Source: Chrysomallon squamiferum
Taxonomy: Eukaryota > Mollusca > Gastropoda > Neomphalida > Peltospiridae
Reading direction: 5' to 3'
NCBI GenBank assembly: GCA_012295275.1
Contig: CM022670.1
Span: 3,783,264 to 3,843,263 of the forward strand
DNA: 60,000 nucleotides
The notes beneath the pieces were generated by a model. The model did no database searches, was not told the DNA's origin, and worked only from the letters and a program-made list of their open reading frames with translations. The translations under genes were made by a program, and so were the position numbers. Positions 41,601 through 57,902 of this stretch are shown one piece after another; the first letter of the stretch is position 1; every line of letters begins with the position of its first letter.

Positions 41601-44165
41601 AGTTACTGATACGTTGTTAAAGATAATGTAAGTTACTGATACGTTTTTTAAAGATAATGTAAGTTACTGATACGTTTTTAAAGATAATGTAAGTTACTGA
41701 TACGTTTTTAAAGATAATGTAAGTTACTGATACGTTTTTTAAAAATAATGTAAGTTACTGATACGTTTTTAAAGATAATGTAAGTTACTGATACATTTTT
41801 AAAGATAATGTAAGTTACTGATACATTGTTAAAGATAATGTAAGTTACTGATATGTTGTTAAAGATAAATGTTACACGTTTTTAAAAATAATTGTCCAAA
41901 GGGAATTTCAGAAATGAATAAATGTAAGTTAGAGACCTGTTAAAAAGATAAAATATTTACTCTTCCTTTTTAAAGATAATATATATGTGATATATTGTTA
42001 AAATATATAAACTGATGGTTTTTTAATTTTCTGTATTTTTTTAAAGATAATTTGTTAAACTGTTTTTTTGTGTTACTGAGCTGTTTTAAAAATATTTGTT
42101 TTACATATACTTTTTAAAGATAAAATTTTCTACTTGATAATTAAAGATAATGTACCAGCAGTGATAAATATTGCATTTTAAAGATCCTTGTTTTATTTGG
42201 AATAATAACTTTTAAAATATAACAATAAAATAATACGTTTTTAAAGATAATGTAAAAGGCATATATTCTTGAATGTTGAATGTTATTTTTTACACAGAAA
42301 TATTTTTAGAAAAAATCAAAAAAAGAATGTTTACTTTTCTTATCACTATATCAGGTAATAGATTAAAGCAAGTTTGACATACATACTACAAGTTTTGCAT
42401 AGATTTCTGTATTCTTCTGTCTGTCTGTCTGTCTGTCTGATATTTTTGCTTACCTGTGTAACATGGTTTTACTTCAGACTCCAAAAGCTGGCCCATGGGA
42501 AGGGAGAGTCCAGACAGTGGTAGAAACTGTGAAACAACCATGTCCTGACTGCAAAGTCCTGGTGCCAGTAGAATGTAGAGGTGGACACGAGGTAAACAGT
42601 TTATCCATTATTTTGCATGTGTGTGTGTGTGCATGCATTGGTACATGCATTCATACATACTGTGCATGTTCTTCCCTTTAAAATCATTATTTTACCAGAT
42701 GTCATGCTTTTTGTACAGATGTGCATTATGTGTCCAATATGGTTTACTGTGATAGTTTTATAACACTTGTTCATTTAGTATATGTAAATATTGTCTGAAG
42801 TTTGTACAGAAGAACAGATTTATCGTATTGCTAAGTTCACTGTTCACAATTTACTCAACCAAGATGAACATCTAACTGCAGTAATATAAAATAAATTATT
42901 GTTAAATAATAAAATTAATTATATTATTTTCATAAGAATTTATTTTTCATCACAGACATCAGTGGTTGAGTGTTCAAGAACTATAGTAATGTAAAATAAA
43001 TTACTGATGAATATTAAAATTAATATATAAATTATTGATGACTACAATAAAAGTAACATGTTATTTTAACAATAATAATAATTTTTCGTTGCAGACATCG
43101 ATGGTTGAGTGTGCTAAAGTTGAGGAATATTCCTGTGCAAGACCGTGTGGTAGAGAACTGGTTTGTGGAAATCACACATGCTCACTGGAATGTCATGTTG
43201 TCACAAATGCTCCGAGTAATCATGTGGTATGTGCTGCTGTGTTGTTGGTTTTTTTTTATTCCTTCAGAAAACGGAACATTTTCAAGAATATTTTTCTATT
43301 AATTTCTATGTTTATTTTATTTTATTTTATTAGAATTTAATAGAATTTTATTAGTTTAATACAAGACATTAAAAAATTGATTCCATTTTTTTTTATTTGA
43401 TGGCTTCATTCCTTTATATTTATTTATTCATTTATTTTAGTTTTATTTATTTATTTTATTTAATTTATTTATACTCATAAATTAAGATAAACTTAAAATT
43501 TAAAATGTGAACTATCTATCTATCTATCTAAAAATGTATCTATCTATCTATCTATCTAATTCTGTCAGGCTGGGAGTAACTGTGAGCACTGTGAGAGGCC
43601 GTGTGAAAAGCCGAGACCAGAAGGCTGTACTCACAAATGTCTGAAACCCTGTCACCCTGGCGACTGCTTGCCCTGCACCAGCAGAATTCGAATGCGATGT
43701 CACTGCGGTGCGATGCTCAAACACGTTGTGTGTGCGGAGTGGACAAGCGCAGGACCTGACAGGAAAAATTCTATCAAATCTTGTGGAAATTGTTCCAAGA
43801 TGGTAAGTTTGTCATTTTTGTTCTTTTTATGTTCAGAAAGACTTGTTTTGACTTCTCCTTTTTTTTTCTTTTTTTTTTACGTATTATTTTTGTTTACACA
43901 CCCACACATATTTTATTTATATTATTTTAAAATAATTTATGTATTGTATTTATTTATTCCATGACATACCAAAAACCTTTTCTTTTCTTTTTTTCCCTTT
44001 TCAATTAGTTTTTTAATATTTTAATATATTCGTTATGAAACTGTGATCATAACTCAGTCAGAATGTTTGTAATTTCTCAAAAATTAATTGCAATGATTTC
44101 TTTTTTCTGGGTAGCAAAATTATTGTGTTAAATTATTATTTAAATTTTTATTTTTATTATTGTTA

Positions 44166-44201
<36 letters not shown>

Positions 44202-45034
44202 TTTTTTTTTTTTTTTTTTTTATTATTATCATTTATTTTTATTTATTTTTTATTTTTATTTTTTTTTTTTTTTTGTAAAGTGCACACATTCTTAACATTG
44301 TTTATTTCACTTCAGCTCCCCTGCGGTCACCAGTGTGGGTCTGCCTGTCACCCCGGGGAGTGTCCGGATGCAGGCAGGTGTCAGAAGAGGGTCACCCTGA
44401 GGTGTAAGTGCAGAAGAAAGAAGACAGAGGGGATCTGCTGTGAGGTGAAGAACGGAAACAACAAACTGGAATGTGACGACGTCTGCATGAAAGCAATCAA
44501 TGCCAAGAGGAAAGTAAGTGAAGTGTCACAAGTTTTGTTTTGTATGAAAAATGAGAAAAAAATACAATTTACTTGACAAACTCTCAAAATATTGGCTGTT
44601 ATTAATAATTATAATATATACAATGTACATGATTATTATAAAGATGTGAGTGAGATTTGGATCATCGTTCTTCAGAAAATAGATCTGATTTGTTGCAATT
44701 ACTTTTAATGAATCAACTAAACAAAAATGGCAGTTTGTTGCTATTTTTGAACAGTGATCCATCCTTTGTTGTTACTTAAATTTGGATTTTTAAATTGTTA
44801 TAGCAAGAAGAAGAGGCAGAAAATGCTAGAAAGGAGGAGGAGCTAAGGAAGCAGAAGGCGGAGCTAGAGGCGTTTGAAAGGATGACAAAGGGTCGCAGGA
44901 GGAAACCTCGCAAACATAAACAGGAGGTCGTGGAAGAGACGTTTTGGCAGAAGAACAAGAAGTTAATTTGCATATCTTCTGCTGTTGTTGTGATTCTTCT
45001 GTCAGTTGTTCTTGTACAAATCAATGTATTCTAG
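34116..45034 (+). CDS. NFXL1: NFXL1: RING-like and NF-X1 zinc-finger membrane protein, 18 exons
   Basis: Exons: 34116-34263, 34723-34872, 35268-35380, 35925-36055, 36377-36555, 37201-37362, 37933-38033, 38326-38440, 38685-38800, 39766-39897, 39995-40085, 40486-40606, 41258-41417, 42478-42591, 43095-43226, 43569-43802, 44316-44513, 44804-45034. Phases join without a break into 875 aa (human NFXL1 is about 911). The N-terminus carries a GRGRGRGRG stretch. A RING/PHD-like module follows: C125-x2-C128, C141-x2-C144, H149-x2-C152, C181-x2-C184. Residues ~195-780 are many Cys/His NF-X1 fingers (for example [13 protein letters not shown]). A charged helix (~800-840) precedes a membrane segment at ~853-871 with only four residues after it. 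The tail anchor and lack of an R3H domain separate it from NFX1. NF-X1-type proteins are linked to nucleic-acid binding and ubiquitin ligation; the exact role of NFXL1 is poorly known. ATG context is good (A at -3, G at +4). Confidence 0.96.
35576..35610. repeat. (TA)n microsatellite
   Basis: About 17 TA units in the NFXL1 intron before the exon at 35925. Confidence 0.93.
41409..41870 (+). repeat. 30 bp minisatellite that duplicates the NFXL1 exon 13 splice donor
   Basis: The unit is AGATAATGTAAGTTACTGAT followed by ACGTTTTTAA, period 30 (31 in a few units). The string GTAAGTTACTGATA occurs 15 times between 41418 and 41853. The first occurrence is the real donor after exon 13 (ends 41417), so the unit includes the last coding bases. 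Degenerate partial units continue to about 42255, for example near 42240. This is an array of consensus 5' splice sites. Confidence 0.95.
42940..42985 (+). pseudogene. decayed duplicate of the NFXL1 exon 15 acceptor and first codons
   Basis: TTTTTCATCACAG then ACATCAGTGGTTGAGTGTTC closely matches the true junction at 43082-43114 (CAG ends at 43094, exon begins ACATCGATGGTTGAGTGTGC). Read in the same frame it gives TSVVEC against TSMVEC, then meets a TAA at 42992-42994. Upstream AT-rich intron sequence is also repeated (near 42877 and 42981), so a tandem duplication of roughly 100-140 bp is likely. Confidence 0.7.
44166..44201. repeat. (ATT)n microsatellite
   Basis: ATT repeat followed by a T-run, about 120 bp before NFXL1 exon 17. 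Confidence 0.9.
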
Positions 45035-45420
45035 TCATGGTTAATTTAATATAAGTTATATTTCTGATTTTAGAAAGACATTTTTTAGAGTTGCCTTTCA
45101 TTTAGAGTTAATGATATTGAGGATAAATGTTTAAATTTCGAAAAGTAATTGTTGTTTATTTTGAAACTTTGGAATTATATGAAGTTATTTTTAAAGGCTT
45201 TTATTTTATTCCAAAATAAATCAGAAAAATTAACAAAATTTAATTTTTCAAACTTTCTTTCTTGTTATTATTTTTGTTTATTTTTTGAAGAGACGGGAAG
45301 ATTGTATAAATGTTGGGGTTTTTTATGTTGTTTTTTTCACTTTTGTCTAATCTAAAGATTAAGCTCAAATATGTTTAAAATCCAAATCAGATTAGTAGAA
45401 ATAAAATATTGTTACTTAAG
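45035..45420 (+). other. probable NFXL1 3' UTR
   Basis: Follows the TAG stop. AATAAA signals occur at 45215-45220 and about 45400-45405, either of which could end the transcript. The sequence is AT-rich with no reading frame of note. Confidence 0.5.
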
Positions 45421-45790
45421 TTGGAATAAATATACTTAATAATTATTCTGCTTAACTTGGCTAGTTAGTTCCAGTGTCTTTATTATTTTTTTTTTTTTTT
45501 TTTAATTATGATGAGAAAAAATAAAATCATTAGTATGGGATGAAGGAACAAAAATGTTCCATGATAAAATAATTTAAAGTAGTTTTACTGATAGCCATGT
45601 GTGTGTGTATTATTGTAAAACTCTATGCACTGACTGGATTAAATAATCCTCAAATATTCTTTTGAAATATGCATGTCAAGAAATTGAAACAGCATAGGAA
45701 AAAAAAAAATAATAATAATTTACTTGGCTGATAACTATAAAGTGATGCTGGCCTAGCTAGCAACTAAAGAAATGGGTAAAAAGTTTACTA

Positions 45791-45793
<3 letters not shown>

Positions 45794-45833
<40 letters not shown>
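45794..45833. repeat. A40 homopolymer
   Basis: Forty consecutive A residues. It could be a microsatellite or the old tail of a retroposed sequence. No matching target-site duplication is obvious. Confidence 0.9.
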
Positions 45834-45835
<2 letters not shown>

Positions 45836-47102
45836 TTCTTGAATTGCTAGACTGGCATGGTTCAAATTACATAAGCCAGTAGAATTAATAACTTTTGTCA
45901 AACCTATTTACTGCAATGATTTACAAATTCCAAGTAATTCACGGATCATATTTGTCAATTCTGCTGGCTGGATCATCTGTTTCAAATGATGAGGACATTT
46001 TTTTTTTTGGTTACTTTTCTTATATTTTAGTATTTATTTTTTTTTTAAAAAAAAAAAATTTTAATTTTTTATAATTAATAGAAATAAATAGATATTTTTT
46101 ATTATCCTTTTTTTTTTTAAATTACCAAAAGTAACTGGTAGACGTTAACAGTAATTGAATGTTTGAGAAATACTTTAACCTGTATTTTTTAAAACAATTT
46201 ATATTGCATTAATATAAATATATACATTAATTTTCTTCATTACATAACATTCAGTTTTTATTTTTCAGAAACGACAAAAAAATATTTTAAATCAGTTTTT
46301 TCTTTTCATGAAAATTCTAGTAATTTACTAAATCAGTCAGATTGCTTTAAATCAACACTAAATAAAACTGAGAAAAATGTGAGTAAGCCAAGCATTCAGT
46401 ATAATTTCTTCTCTTTTAAGATGCTTACATCCTTAACAAAAATTCTTCAAAGTCTGCCATCAAGTTGTGAGGCATGATTCAAATGAGAATGTGATATGTG
46501 TGGCATGTCTCAATTGAATCAGTGAATTTTAAAACAATTAAAAATTAATAAATGTTATTAAAATTGAAGGTAAATTAATGTTTGCACATTTACTAATATT
46601 GATTGATCTTAATCATATGTTTTATTACTTTTTGTATTTACTTACTCAATACTGAATTTCAGTTTAATCTGTTCTTGTTGCAGTTTCTTTCACAAGTTGT
46701 TATTTGGATACAGTTTAAAAATAAAATGTTGAAATTCTATTAATTCTTGACTTTTAAAAAAAACATTTCAAGAATTAAATATATAAACACACACACACAC
46801 ACACACACATATATACATAAGTATATATATTTAATCAAAGAACATTGTAGTTAAAATTTGTATGTATGTATGTATGCTTATTGTTTCATGTAAACATTTA
46901 TTAACATTCAAGTTTTGAAAATGTCAGACTAGCACAAACTTATTAAATTAAGGTGGGAAATGAAAGGTTGTTTGTGATTAAAATATTAAATGGGTGATAA
47001 AGCAAAAGTCATAGTAAGTCCTTAGACATGTATTCTAAAAAAAAACATTAAACGACAAATATCAAGTTATTATTACTGTCATTTACTGCACACATAATAA
47101 CA

Positions 47103-47125
47103 TATGCACATATGTACATATGTAT

Positions 47126-47171
<46 letters not shown>

Positions 47172-47224
47172 ATATTTGTATATATATGTATGTATATATA
47201 TATGTGTATATATATATATATATA
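47103..47224. repeat. (TA)n/(TATG)n low-complexity tract
   Basis: Alternating TA, TATG and CATA units of about 120 bp. Confidence 0.9.
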
Positions 47225-49357
47225 AAGGATTACATTATTCTTATATGTACAGAGTGTTTTAACAATAAGACAGTTCAGCCTGACTCAATGTTTATAAAAA
47301 TGTCTACAAATTTACTTGTTAGTGTCACCTGCAATGTTCACAAAGTGCCATTTCATTATGCGGTTTATTTTCTGTTAGCAATTAGTCCAAATAGTTTTTA
47401 TTTTACTCCAGGGCCAAATTCCTAAATTCAAAGCATTATTATTGCCAATTTGATGACTTGTTCCAAAAATAACTGTATACAGAGATTCAATTTAAATGTG
47501 TTGCCAAAAAGTCTTCAAAAATATATATTCAACATTGTTAATGAAATGATTTAACACATGCAAGACTAAATCCATTTCACTGTATGCAACACATAATGAA
47601 GAGTACACAATCTTCTTTTCATTTCACTTTGTTTATCTTTATTAAATCTAAACCAGTGTCCAAAAATTGTAGTATGTAGAAAACCTTGCCTAGTCTTCCT
47701 AATGTTAAGCAGACCAGTCTGTCATACCAGGTAATATTATAAAATGTTTACTACAATTTTATAAATGATAACACATTTTATAATGTATATATAATTTTAT
47801 TGTTCAGATATGGTTAAATGTACATAGGTAGGGTTGAAAATACAAAACAAAAAACAGTGTCATCTGTTTGATCTGGGCAAAAACAAAGCTGAACCACACC
47901 TTAACACATTTAAATATTAGTAACTAAATTTCAGTCATTTCTTCTGTAATGCTGTCTTAACTCCTTGGACTAGAACATCAATTAACAGCAACATGTACTG
48001 TATTTGCACCTCCCCACATACAGGAAAACACACGGAGCATCAGTTGGAATGGGCAAACGGCTTCATTTGCCTTTTCTAAAACAGTTGACTCTCTCTTGCA
48101 TAGAAGACAACTCTACCAAAACTGCTGAGATGTCTAATACTATCTAAAGAGTGAATACAGCAATATAATACCGAGAGAAATGTCATCATTAGACAAATGC
48201 AGGCCCAAAGCTATTTTGATACCAATTACAAATAACAGTAATTATTAATATCATTTGTTTATACTTTAATTTTTTCACTGTAATACATTTGACTAGGTTT
48301 GTGCATGGGTATGCTGAATTAATAGCTGTAAAATATATTTACATGTAAATTTCATCCATATTTATCACATAGAAAAATACTAATAAATTTTCACATTGTT
48401 TCATTTGGAAAGATCATTCATACAGATTTTTGTAATACCAGATTTAAACATTTTTTATTTACAAACATTAGAAATATGCTAATATCATACCAGTGTTTTA
48501 GGAAGCATAAATATAAATCAAACCATATTTGGCTGGCAGGACAGGATAACCAGTCGTATGTCACGCAGTGTAATTTTTAGTTGCAGTCTAATGTATCAAA
48601 ATAGTTTCTAAAACATCTCGACTTTCATGTCTATGCATGTTTTTTTCTGAACTCTTTTAATAAAACATTATTTGTGTTTTTGTATGACCTGTCAAAATTT
48701 TAATTTAACAAAATTATGTCACAACTACTCATTTTGCCAAGATCCATCTAAAATAAGTAGAAAAAAAATATTTTCTGTCTCTCACATTTAGGCAAAGTCA
48801 TTATTTTTTCATACAGCAAATCAGACTTTTTAATTTATTATTTTCACTTTTTTTAATAAATGATTCCTAATAAATCATAATTTATGAAATGTCAAATAAA
48901 AATGGTATAATTAAAAAATAATCAATACAAAAAAAAAAAAAAAAATTTTATGTCTTTACACCAAAAGCCTGATTCAAATTACATTAGTTAGAAAATTTTG
49001 GTGGCCTTGTTTAAAAATAAATAAATAAATAAAAATTATATCAAATTTTCTTATTAAATTTGTTATCCATATTGATGGAATTTATACTTTGTTTATACCA
49101 AAATTTAGATGAAATTAAAATTTTTTTTTTTTCAAATTAGAGGAATTGCACATTGTTTTTCATGATTCAAACTGATGTATCTCCCCATACTGCATCCATC
49201 ATCTGTGATTTTCTAAACTAAACATACATTTCCTCATTATTTTATAATTTACTAAATTATTTTTCACACATTCTGGAAAATTAAAAAAATAAATATATAA
49301 TAAAATTAAAAAAATCAGCAATTAACATCCTAATTTTACAGAGTTTATTTAATTCAT

Positions 49358-53339
<3,982 letters not shown>

Positions 53340-53668
53340 TTCGATTTTCTCAATTTACGACGACACTCTGCAGTTAAACCCTGACATGCCACATATGCCA
53401 ATGACCCGGAAGTAGAAACTCTCTTATCAGCATTTTTTTTTTTAAACTAAGGTATAAAAATGTATTATAGTTAATGTGTCTGTATCCATAAACAATAATT
53501 TTCATAATTAAATATTGTCGATCAAATTACTATTTATGAAAATTATGTTTGTTGAAAGACAAAAAAATTAGTTTGGTGCGGAGGTATTCCGCAACTACTT
53601 CCTTCCTGTGTCAACGAACATGTGAAAGTCGATTCGATTGCACCAGCCAGAATAAATTGTCAGAAAGA
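53340..53668. promoter_or_regulatory. divergent LRRC59/PAM16 promoter region with ETS-like sites
   Basis: Only 329 bp separate the two start codons. CCCGGAAGT at 53405-53413 is a strong ETS/GABP-type core, and ACTTCCTTCCTGTG at 53597-53610 holds ETS cores in the opposite orientation. The second site lies about 60 bp before the PAM16 start and the first about 65 bp before the LRRC59 start. No TATA box lies in a useful position, fitting a housekeeping bidirectional promoter. Confidence 0.65.
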
Positions 53669-54075
53669 ATGGTACGTGACTTCTGCTAACAAACATAGCA
53701 AAACAAATTTTCATATGCTTCACTTTCTATTTGAATTTAAGAAATCTTTTGAGCATAAAATTATTTGAAATTAAATTATCATTAAAGGAAAACGTTTTAA
53801 TAATATGAGTTCACCACAGGCCGTAAGTAACTTAGTAAAGTTTATCATTTAACTATGAAATTGTTATTTAATAATTTATTAAACATTCACTGTCGCTTTA
53901 TATTTTACTTATATCTGTACTGCTTTGACTGTGGTCTGAAGAATATTTATGTTTTAAAATTATTCAAAAATAGGGGTTTATCCAAAGTCCAAAATTGGTC
54001 AGTTTCAAACATTCCTTTTATATTATAATTAGCAAAACAAAATGAAAATCATTTCATTACAAGAATAATCCTGTG

Positions 54076-54156
<81 letters not shown>

Positions 54157-55842
54157 TGAAAGATTAAGAAATTGCTATGACATTATCTTTTAATTAAACA
54201 TTTTTTTATTTTTTTATTTTAAATCCACGTCTTTTGACAGCCAATCACATTACCTCTTACAAGATAATATTAGAGAGAGAAAAAGGGTAGATGTCTTATA
54301 TCTATTCTGGTTAAAAGCTCTTAAGCTTTTTTCAGTTCTAGCCACGAAAAATTGCAGCATATATAAAGGCACTTTTCTGCTTTGAGATAAGAATAGGCCA
54401 CAGAGTGGGGACATCAGATTTTTTTTTCATTTTATTAAATAAATCGGATAATTATAATTAAGATTTGTAATATGTTTATGTAATCATTTTATTTCTTTAT
54501 TATCATTATATTTATTATCATCATCATTATATATCATTTATTCATCAGCAGCAGCAGCATTATTATTATTATTATTACTGTTATTACAGGCTAAATATCT
54601 GGCACAGATAATAATTACAGGAGGACAGGTGGTGGTGAGGGCATTTGCTCGTGCCCTGCGACAGGAGTTTGCTGCGAGCCAGCAGGCTGCTGAGAGGGCT
54701 GGTGGTGGGCGACAGGGTGCACGTCGTGCTGCTGCTGACACCGTGTCTGGGATGTCACTACAGGTAACCACAATGTTAGAAATTAATAACTAAATACACC
54801 CAAGTTTTAATATGTAAATAATTCAAAACATGGTTACGTGTTTCTAGTTTTGAAATATTTTATTGCAACGTAATTAAGATAAACTGAATATCTGCATTTA
54901 TGTATATGTATATGTATATATGTATTTGTATATGTGTATATGTATATATGTATATGTATATGTATAATATATGTATGTGTATAATATATATATATAATTA
55001 TAAAATATGGTATATGTATATTATATGTATTTTATATGTATGTGTATGTGTATGTGTATGTATATGTATATATGTATGTATATATATAAAATAAGCTTTT
55101 ATATAATAAAAACATTTTCTACTTAAAAACTGACATCAATAAAGTACTTGCTGTAGTATAATAACAAGGATGGCTGGTGAAGGCTGATGCCTTGTACCAG
55201 GTAACATGAAAGTGTACATGTGTGTATCTTGTTTGTAATGCTAGAGATGCATTTTAAATATAATTTATGTATGTGGATGTACACACATACATGACATGTT
55301 TCGTTTCAGTGTTTATTTTCAAAAGCCATTGAAATATAATAACAAATCTAAAAGGCTCTTTTTAATTTTTATTTTCAGGAGGCCAAACAGATTTTAAATG
55401 TCTCTGACATAAAAGACAAAGAATCAGTTTTGAAAAATTATGAACATTTGTTTTCGGTGAATGAAAAGTCAAAAGGTGGATCATTCTATTTACAATCAAA
55501 GGTAAGAGAAACCATTTAATTTCTCATTTTAATATATTTCTGTTTAATTTATTTTGTATGAATGATTATATAATATGATTAATTATAATGTATTTTTTAA
55601 AGAATATTTATTACTGTTGCTTTTTCAATTGTATAATACACTGAATTACATTTTTATCAGCTTATCAGGGAAGTGCATACACAACAATCAAACAGGAACA
55701 CAGCTCTAGATAATTCAAAACTGTGATAAAAATTAAGGGTAATAAAATATATTAAAAACATTGCGTTTTTAGAAAAATTATTTCAATTAATATTGTATTT
55801 TACTAAACTTGTCTGTTTTAAAACAACATGAAGGTTTTCTTT

Positions 55843-55873
<31 letters not shown>

Positions 55874-56103
55874 CAATAATATAGTTAAATGCAGAAAATA
55901 TAATATTTTCAAAAATTTTAATAGTTCAACAGAAAGAATTGTGATATTGTTCTTAATGACTTGTTATGCTTTTCTTTATCTTTGTTTTCAAATTCATTTT
56001 CTATTCCTCCCTTCATCTTTTTTTCCAGGTTGTTCGAGCTAAAGAAAGGTTTGACATGGAGTTTGAAAATGCTGAGAAAAAGGCTTCTAAAGAGAAAACA
56101 TGA
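53669..56103 (+). CDS. PAM16: PAM16 (TIM16/Magmas), mitochondrial import motor subunit, 4 exons
   Basis: Exons: 53669-53671 (only the ATG), 54590-54763, 55379-55501, 56029-56103. They join in phase 0 into 124 aa, the family length (human 125). The N-terminus [20 protein letters not shown] is a hydrophobic membrane-associated segment typical of PAM16. An Ala/Arg-rich stretch follows (~25-52), then the J-like domain (~57-110) with [19 protein letters not shown] and [17 protein letters not shown]. As in the family, the HPD motif of true J-proteins is missing. PAM16 binds PAM18 at the TIM23 channel in the inner membrane and restrains stimulation of mtHsp70, controlling protein import into the matrix. 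The first exon ends exactly after ATG (donor GTACGT), so residue 2 comes from exon 2. It shares a promoter with LRRC59. Confidence 0.96.
54077..54149. repeat. (CA)n-(GA)n compound microsatellite
   Basis: About 48 bp CA followed by about 22 bp GA, in PAM16 intron 1. Confidence 0.96.
54897..55088. repeat. (TATG)n/(TA)n low-complexity tract
   Basis: TATG, TGTA and TA units over about 190 bp, in PAM16 intron 2. Confidence 0.92.
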
Positions 56104-56361
56104 TGAAGAGAATGTGTAGACACTAAAAGACTTCACTTTATTTTGTGTGTGTCAGCATCACTGTTACGTAGCTCTTGTAAAATGTCCTCTGTGACATAGA
56201 AACGTGGTAAATTAAAACATTTAGCATGGAACTCACACACTGTGACAGCTCTACAGTATTTTGTGAAGAAAAGGAAAATGTTAATTTGTGATGCTTCAAG
56301 CCACCACTTAAGAGACCAAAAAAACATTTTTTTTTTTTTTTTTTTGTTAGAAGTTAATAAA
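56104..56361 (+). other. probable PAM16 3' UTR
   Basis: Follows the TGA stop. An AATAAA at 56356-56361 gives a likely poly(A) signal about 250 bp downstream. Confidence 0.55.
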
Positions 56362-57859
56362 TATCTGAAAGTTTCTTCTATTCTGGACTGTTAAAGGTTT
56401 ATGGTAATATATTTTTAAAAACTTGGGTAACTCATCCATTTTTTTTTCTTTCTTGAATTTTTTTTTTCCATTTACAGAGTTATTCCAAAATACCTTCCCC
56501 CACCCCAAGAAGCTGACAGTATGAAAGTTGGACCCACACATAAACGCATTTTTTAAAATTGAGATTCTATAAATGAAAAGATATGTCAACCACCACAAAA
56601 CATATTTATTGTTATACATTATTATTAGCAAAGCTTTGGTGCCACAGAAAAGTAAAACATTAACATTAAAATATATGTGTATTTGGGTTATTTGTATATA
56701 TACAGAATAACTTTAAATGAAAATATTTGATATAAGATTATTATTGTATATAATCAGTCTGTGAATTACTATAGAATTATGGAAAAAGAATGATTAAAAG
56801 ATCATTTTTATACTAATTCTTTGTTATTTCAATATTTTTTTCAATGATAATGATCCATTTATAGGAATAAAAATTGTTGATTTTTAAAAATATTTATTGG
56901 TAAGTTATAGTTTAAAGAAGAAAAATTAGTCTGTTGGCAGAATCTTACTAATTTTTATATATATATATATATATAAATATAGATTAAAAGAATATTGATA
57001 AAGTATGCATAATAAATATCCTTAAATGAAATATGAACCTTTGTGTGTGTATTAAATTTGTAAAAACTTCATTCTTAGATTAAAATAATCAAATTTTTAT
57101 TATTATTGTATTTTATATTTTTCAGTATTTTTTTTTTTTTTTTTTTTTAAATCCAATCTTGAAAAGTGTTTATAATATACTAAGATCAGTCATGGAAATA
57201 ACTATTTTCCCTCGATTCACAATATTCATTTTGACATAAAATGTGCATGTGTCTATGAGAGAGAGAAATGATATGAATGGAGGTGGATTAATGGTAATAT
57301 TTATCTTTCTTACCCCCAATGTATTATTATTACATCATATTTTATAATTAACAAAGATTGGCGGATTAAGGTAAGAAATTTTACTCGTATATATATATAT
57401 TTATTTCTCTGGGTCTTCTGGTTAAAGTTAACCATACTAATAAATTACTTTTCTTTATAAAGATCATATTTGTATTATCAGATCAACAGAATTAATGCCA
57501 AAATAAAAAAGTACTCTCTGACTTTGGTCAGTAAGGAAAAAAGACAAAGACACATAATGTTTGACATATTTAGGTTTAATACCAAAGAAGAATTAAACCT
57601 CAAAGTACAAGATTCAGTTTTAAAACATCTGCCAAATTTTCACAAAAATTTACATCATAGCCATTTTTTTATATTAATATTTTTATCAACTGAAAACTAG
57701 TATTTTAAAAAAGATTAACACAAATTTTTTTTTTATAAACAAACTAATAAAATCATTACAAGGCACATTCTGTTATATAAAACTACTGGGCTGCCAAAAT
57801 ACCAAATAATGTTTTTTAGAGTGTTAAGATATTAGAGCTGTAAGAAAAAACTCTTTTTA

Positions 57860-57902
<43 letters not shown>

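Larger units (their letters stand above)
45421..49357. other. convergent intergenic region and probable LRRC59 3' UTR
   Basis: NFXL1 ends on the left and LRRC59 (minus strand) ends on the right, so both 3' UTRs lie here. It holds a pure 40-base A-run at 45794-45833, a (CA)n near 46789-46809, and a TA/TATG-rich tract at 47103-47224. Many TTTATT hexamers (AATAAA on the minus strand) near 49343-49362 and further left could serve LRRC59, but which is used cannot be told. No gene was recognised. Confidence 0.5.

Noticed and set aside
41409-41870. CRISPR-like array
   Set aside because: The 30 bp units are directly adjacent without unique spacers, inside an animal gene intron; it is a minisatellite.
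34116-45034. Identity as NFX1 instead of NFXL1
   Set aside because: No R3H domain is present, and the C-terminal membrane anchor and overall order fit NFXL1.
45721-45833. A SINE with an A40 tail
   Set aside because: No promoter boxes and no target-site duplication could be made out around the A-run.
57470-57700. 76-residue frame after PAM16
   Set aside because: Lys/Asn/Ile-rich AT composition, no domain and no context.
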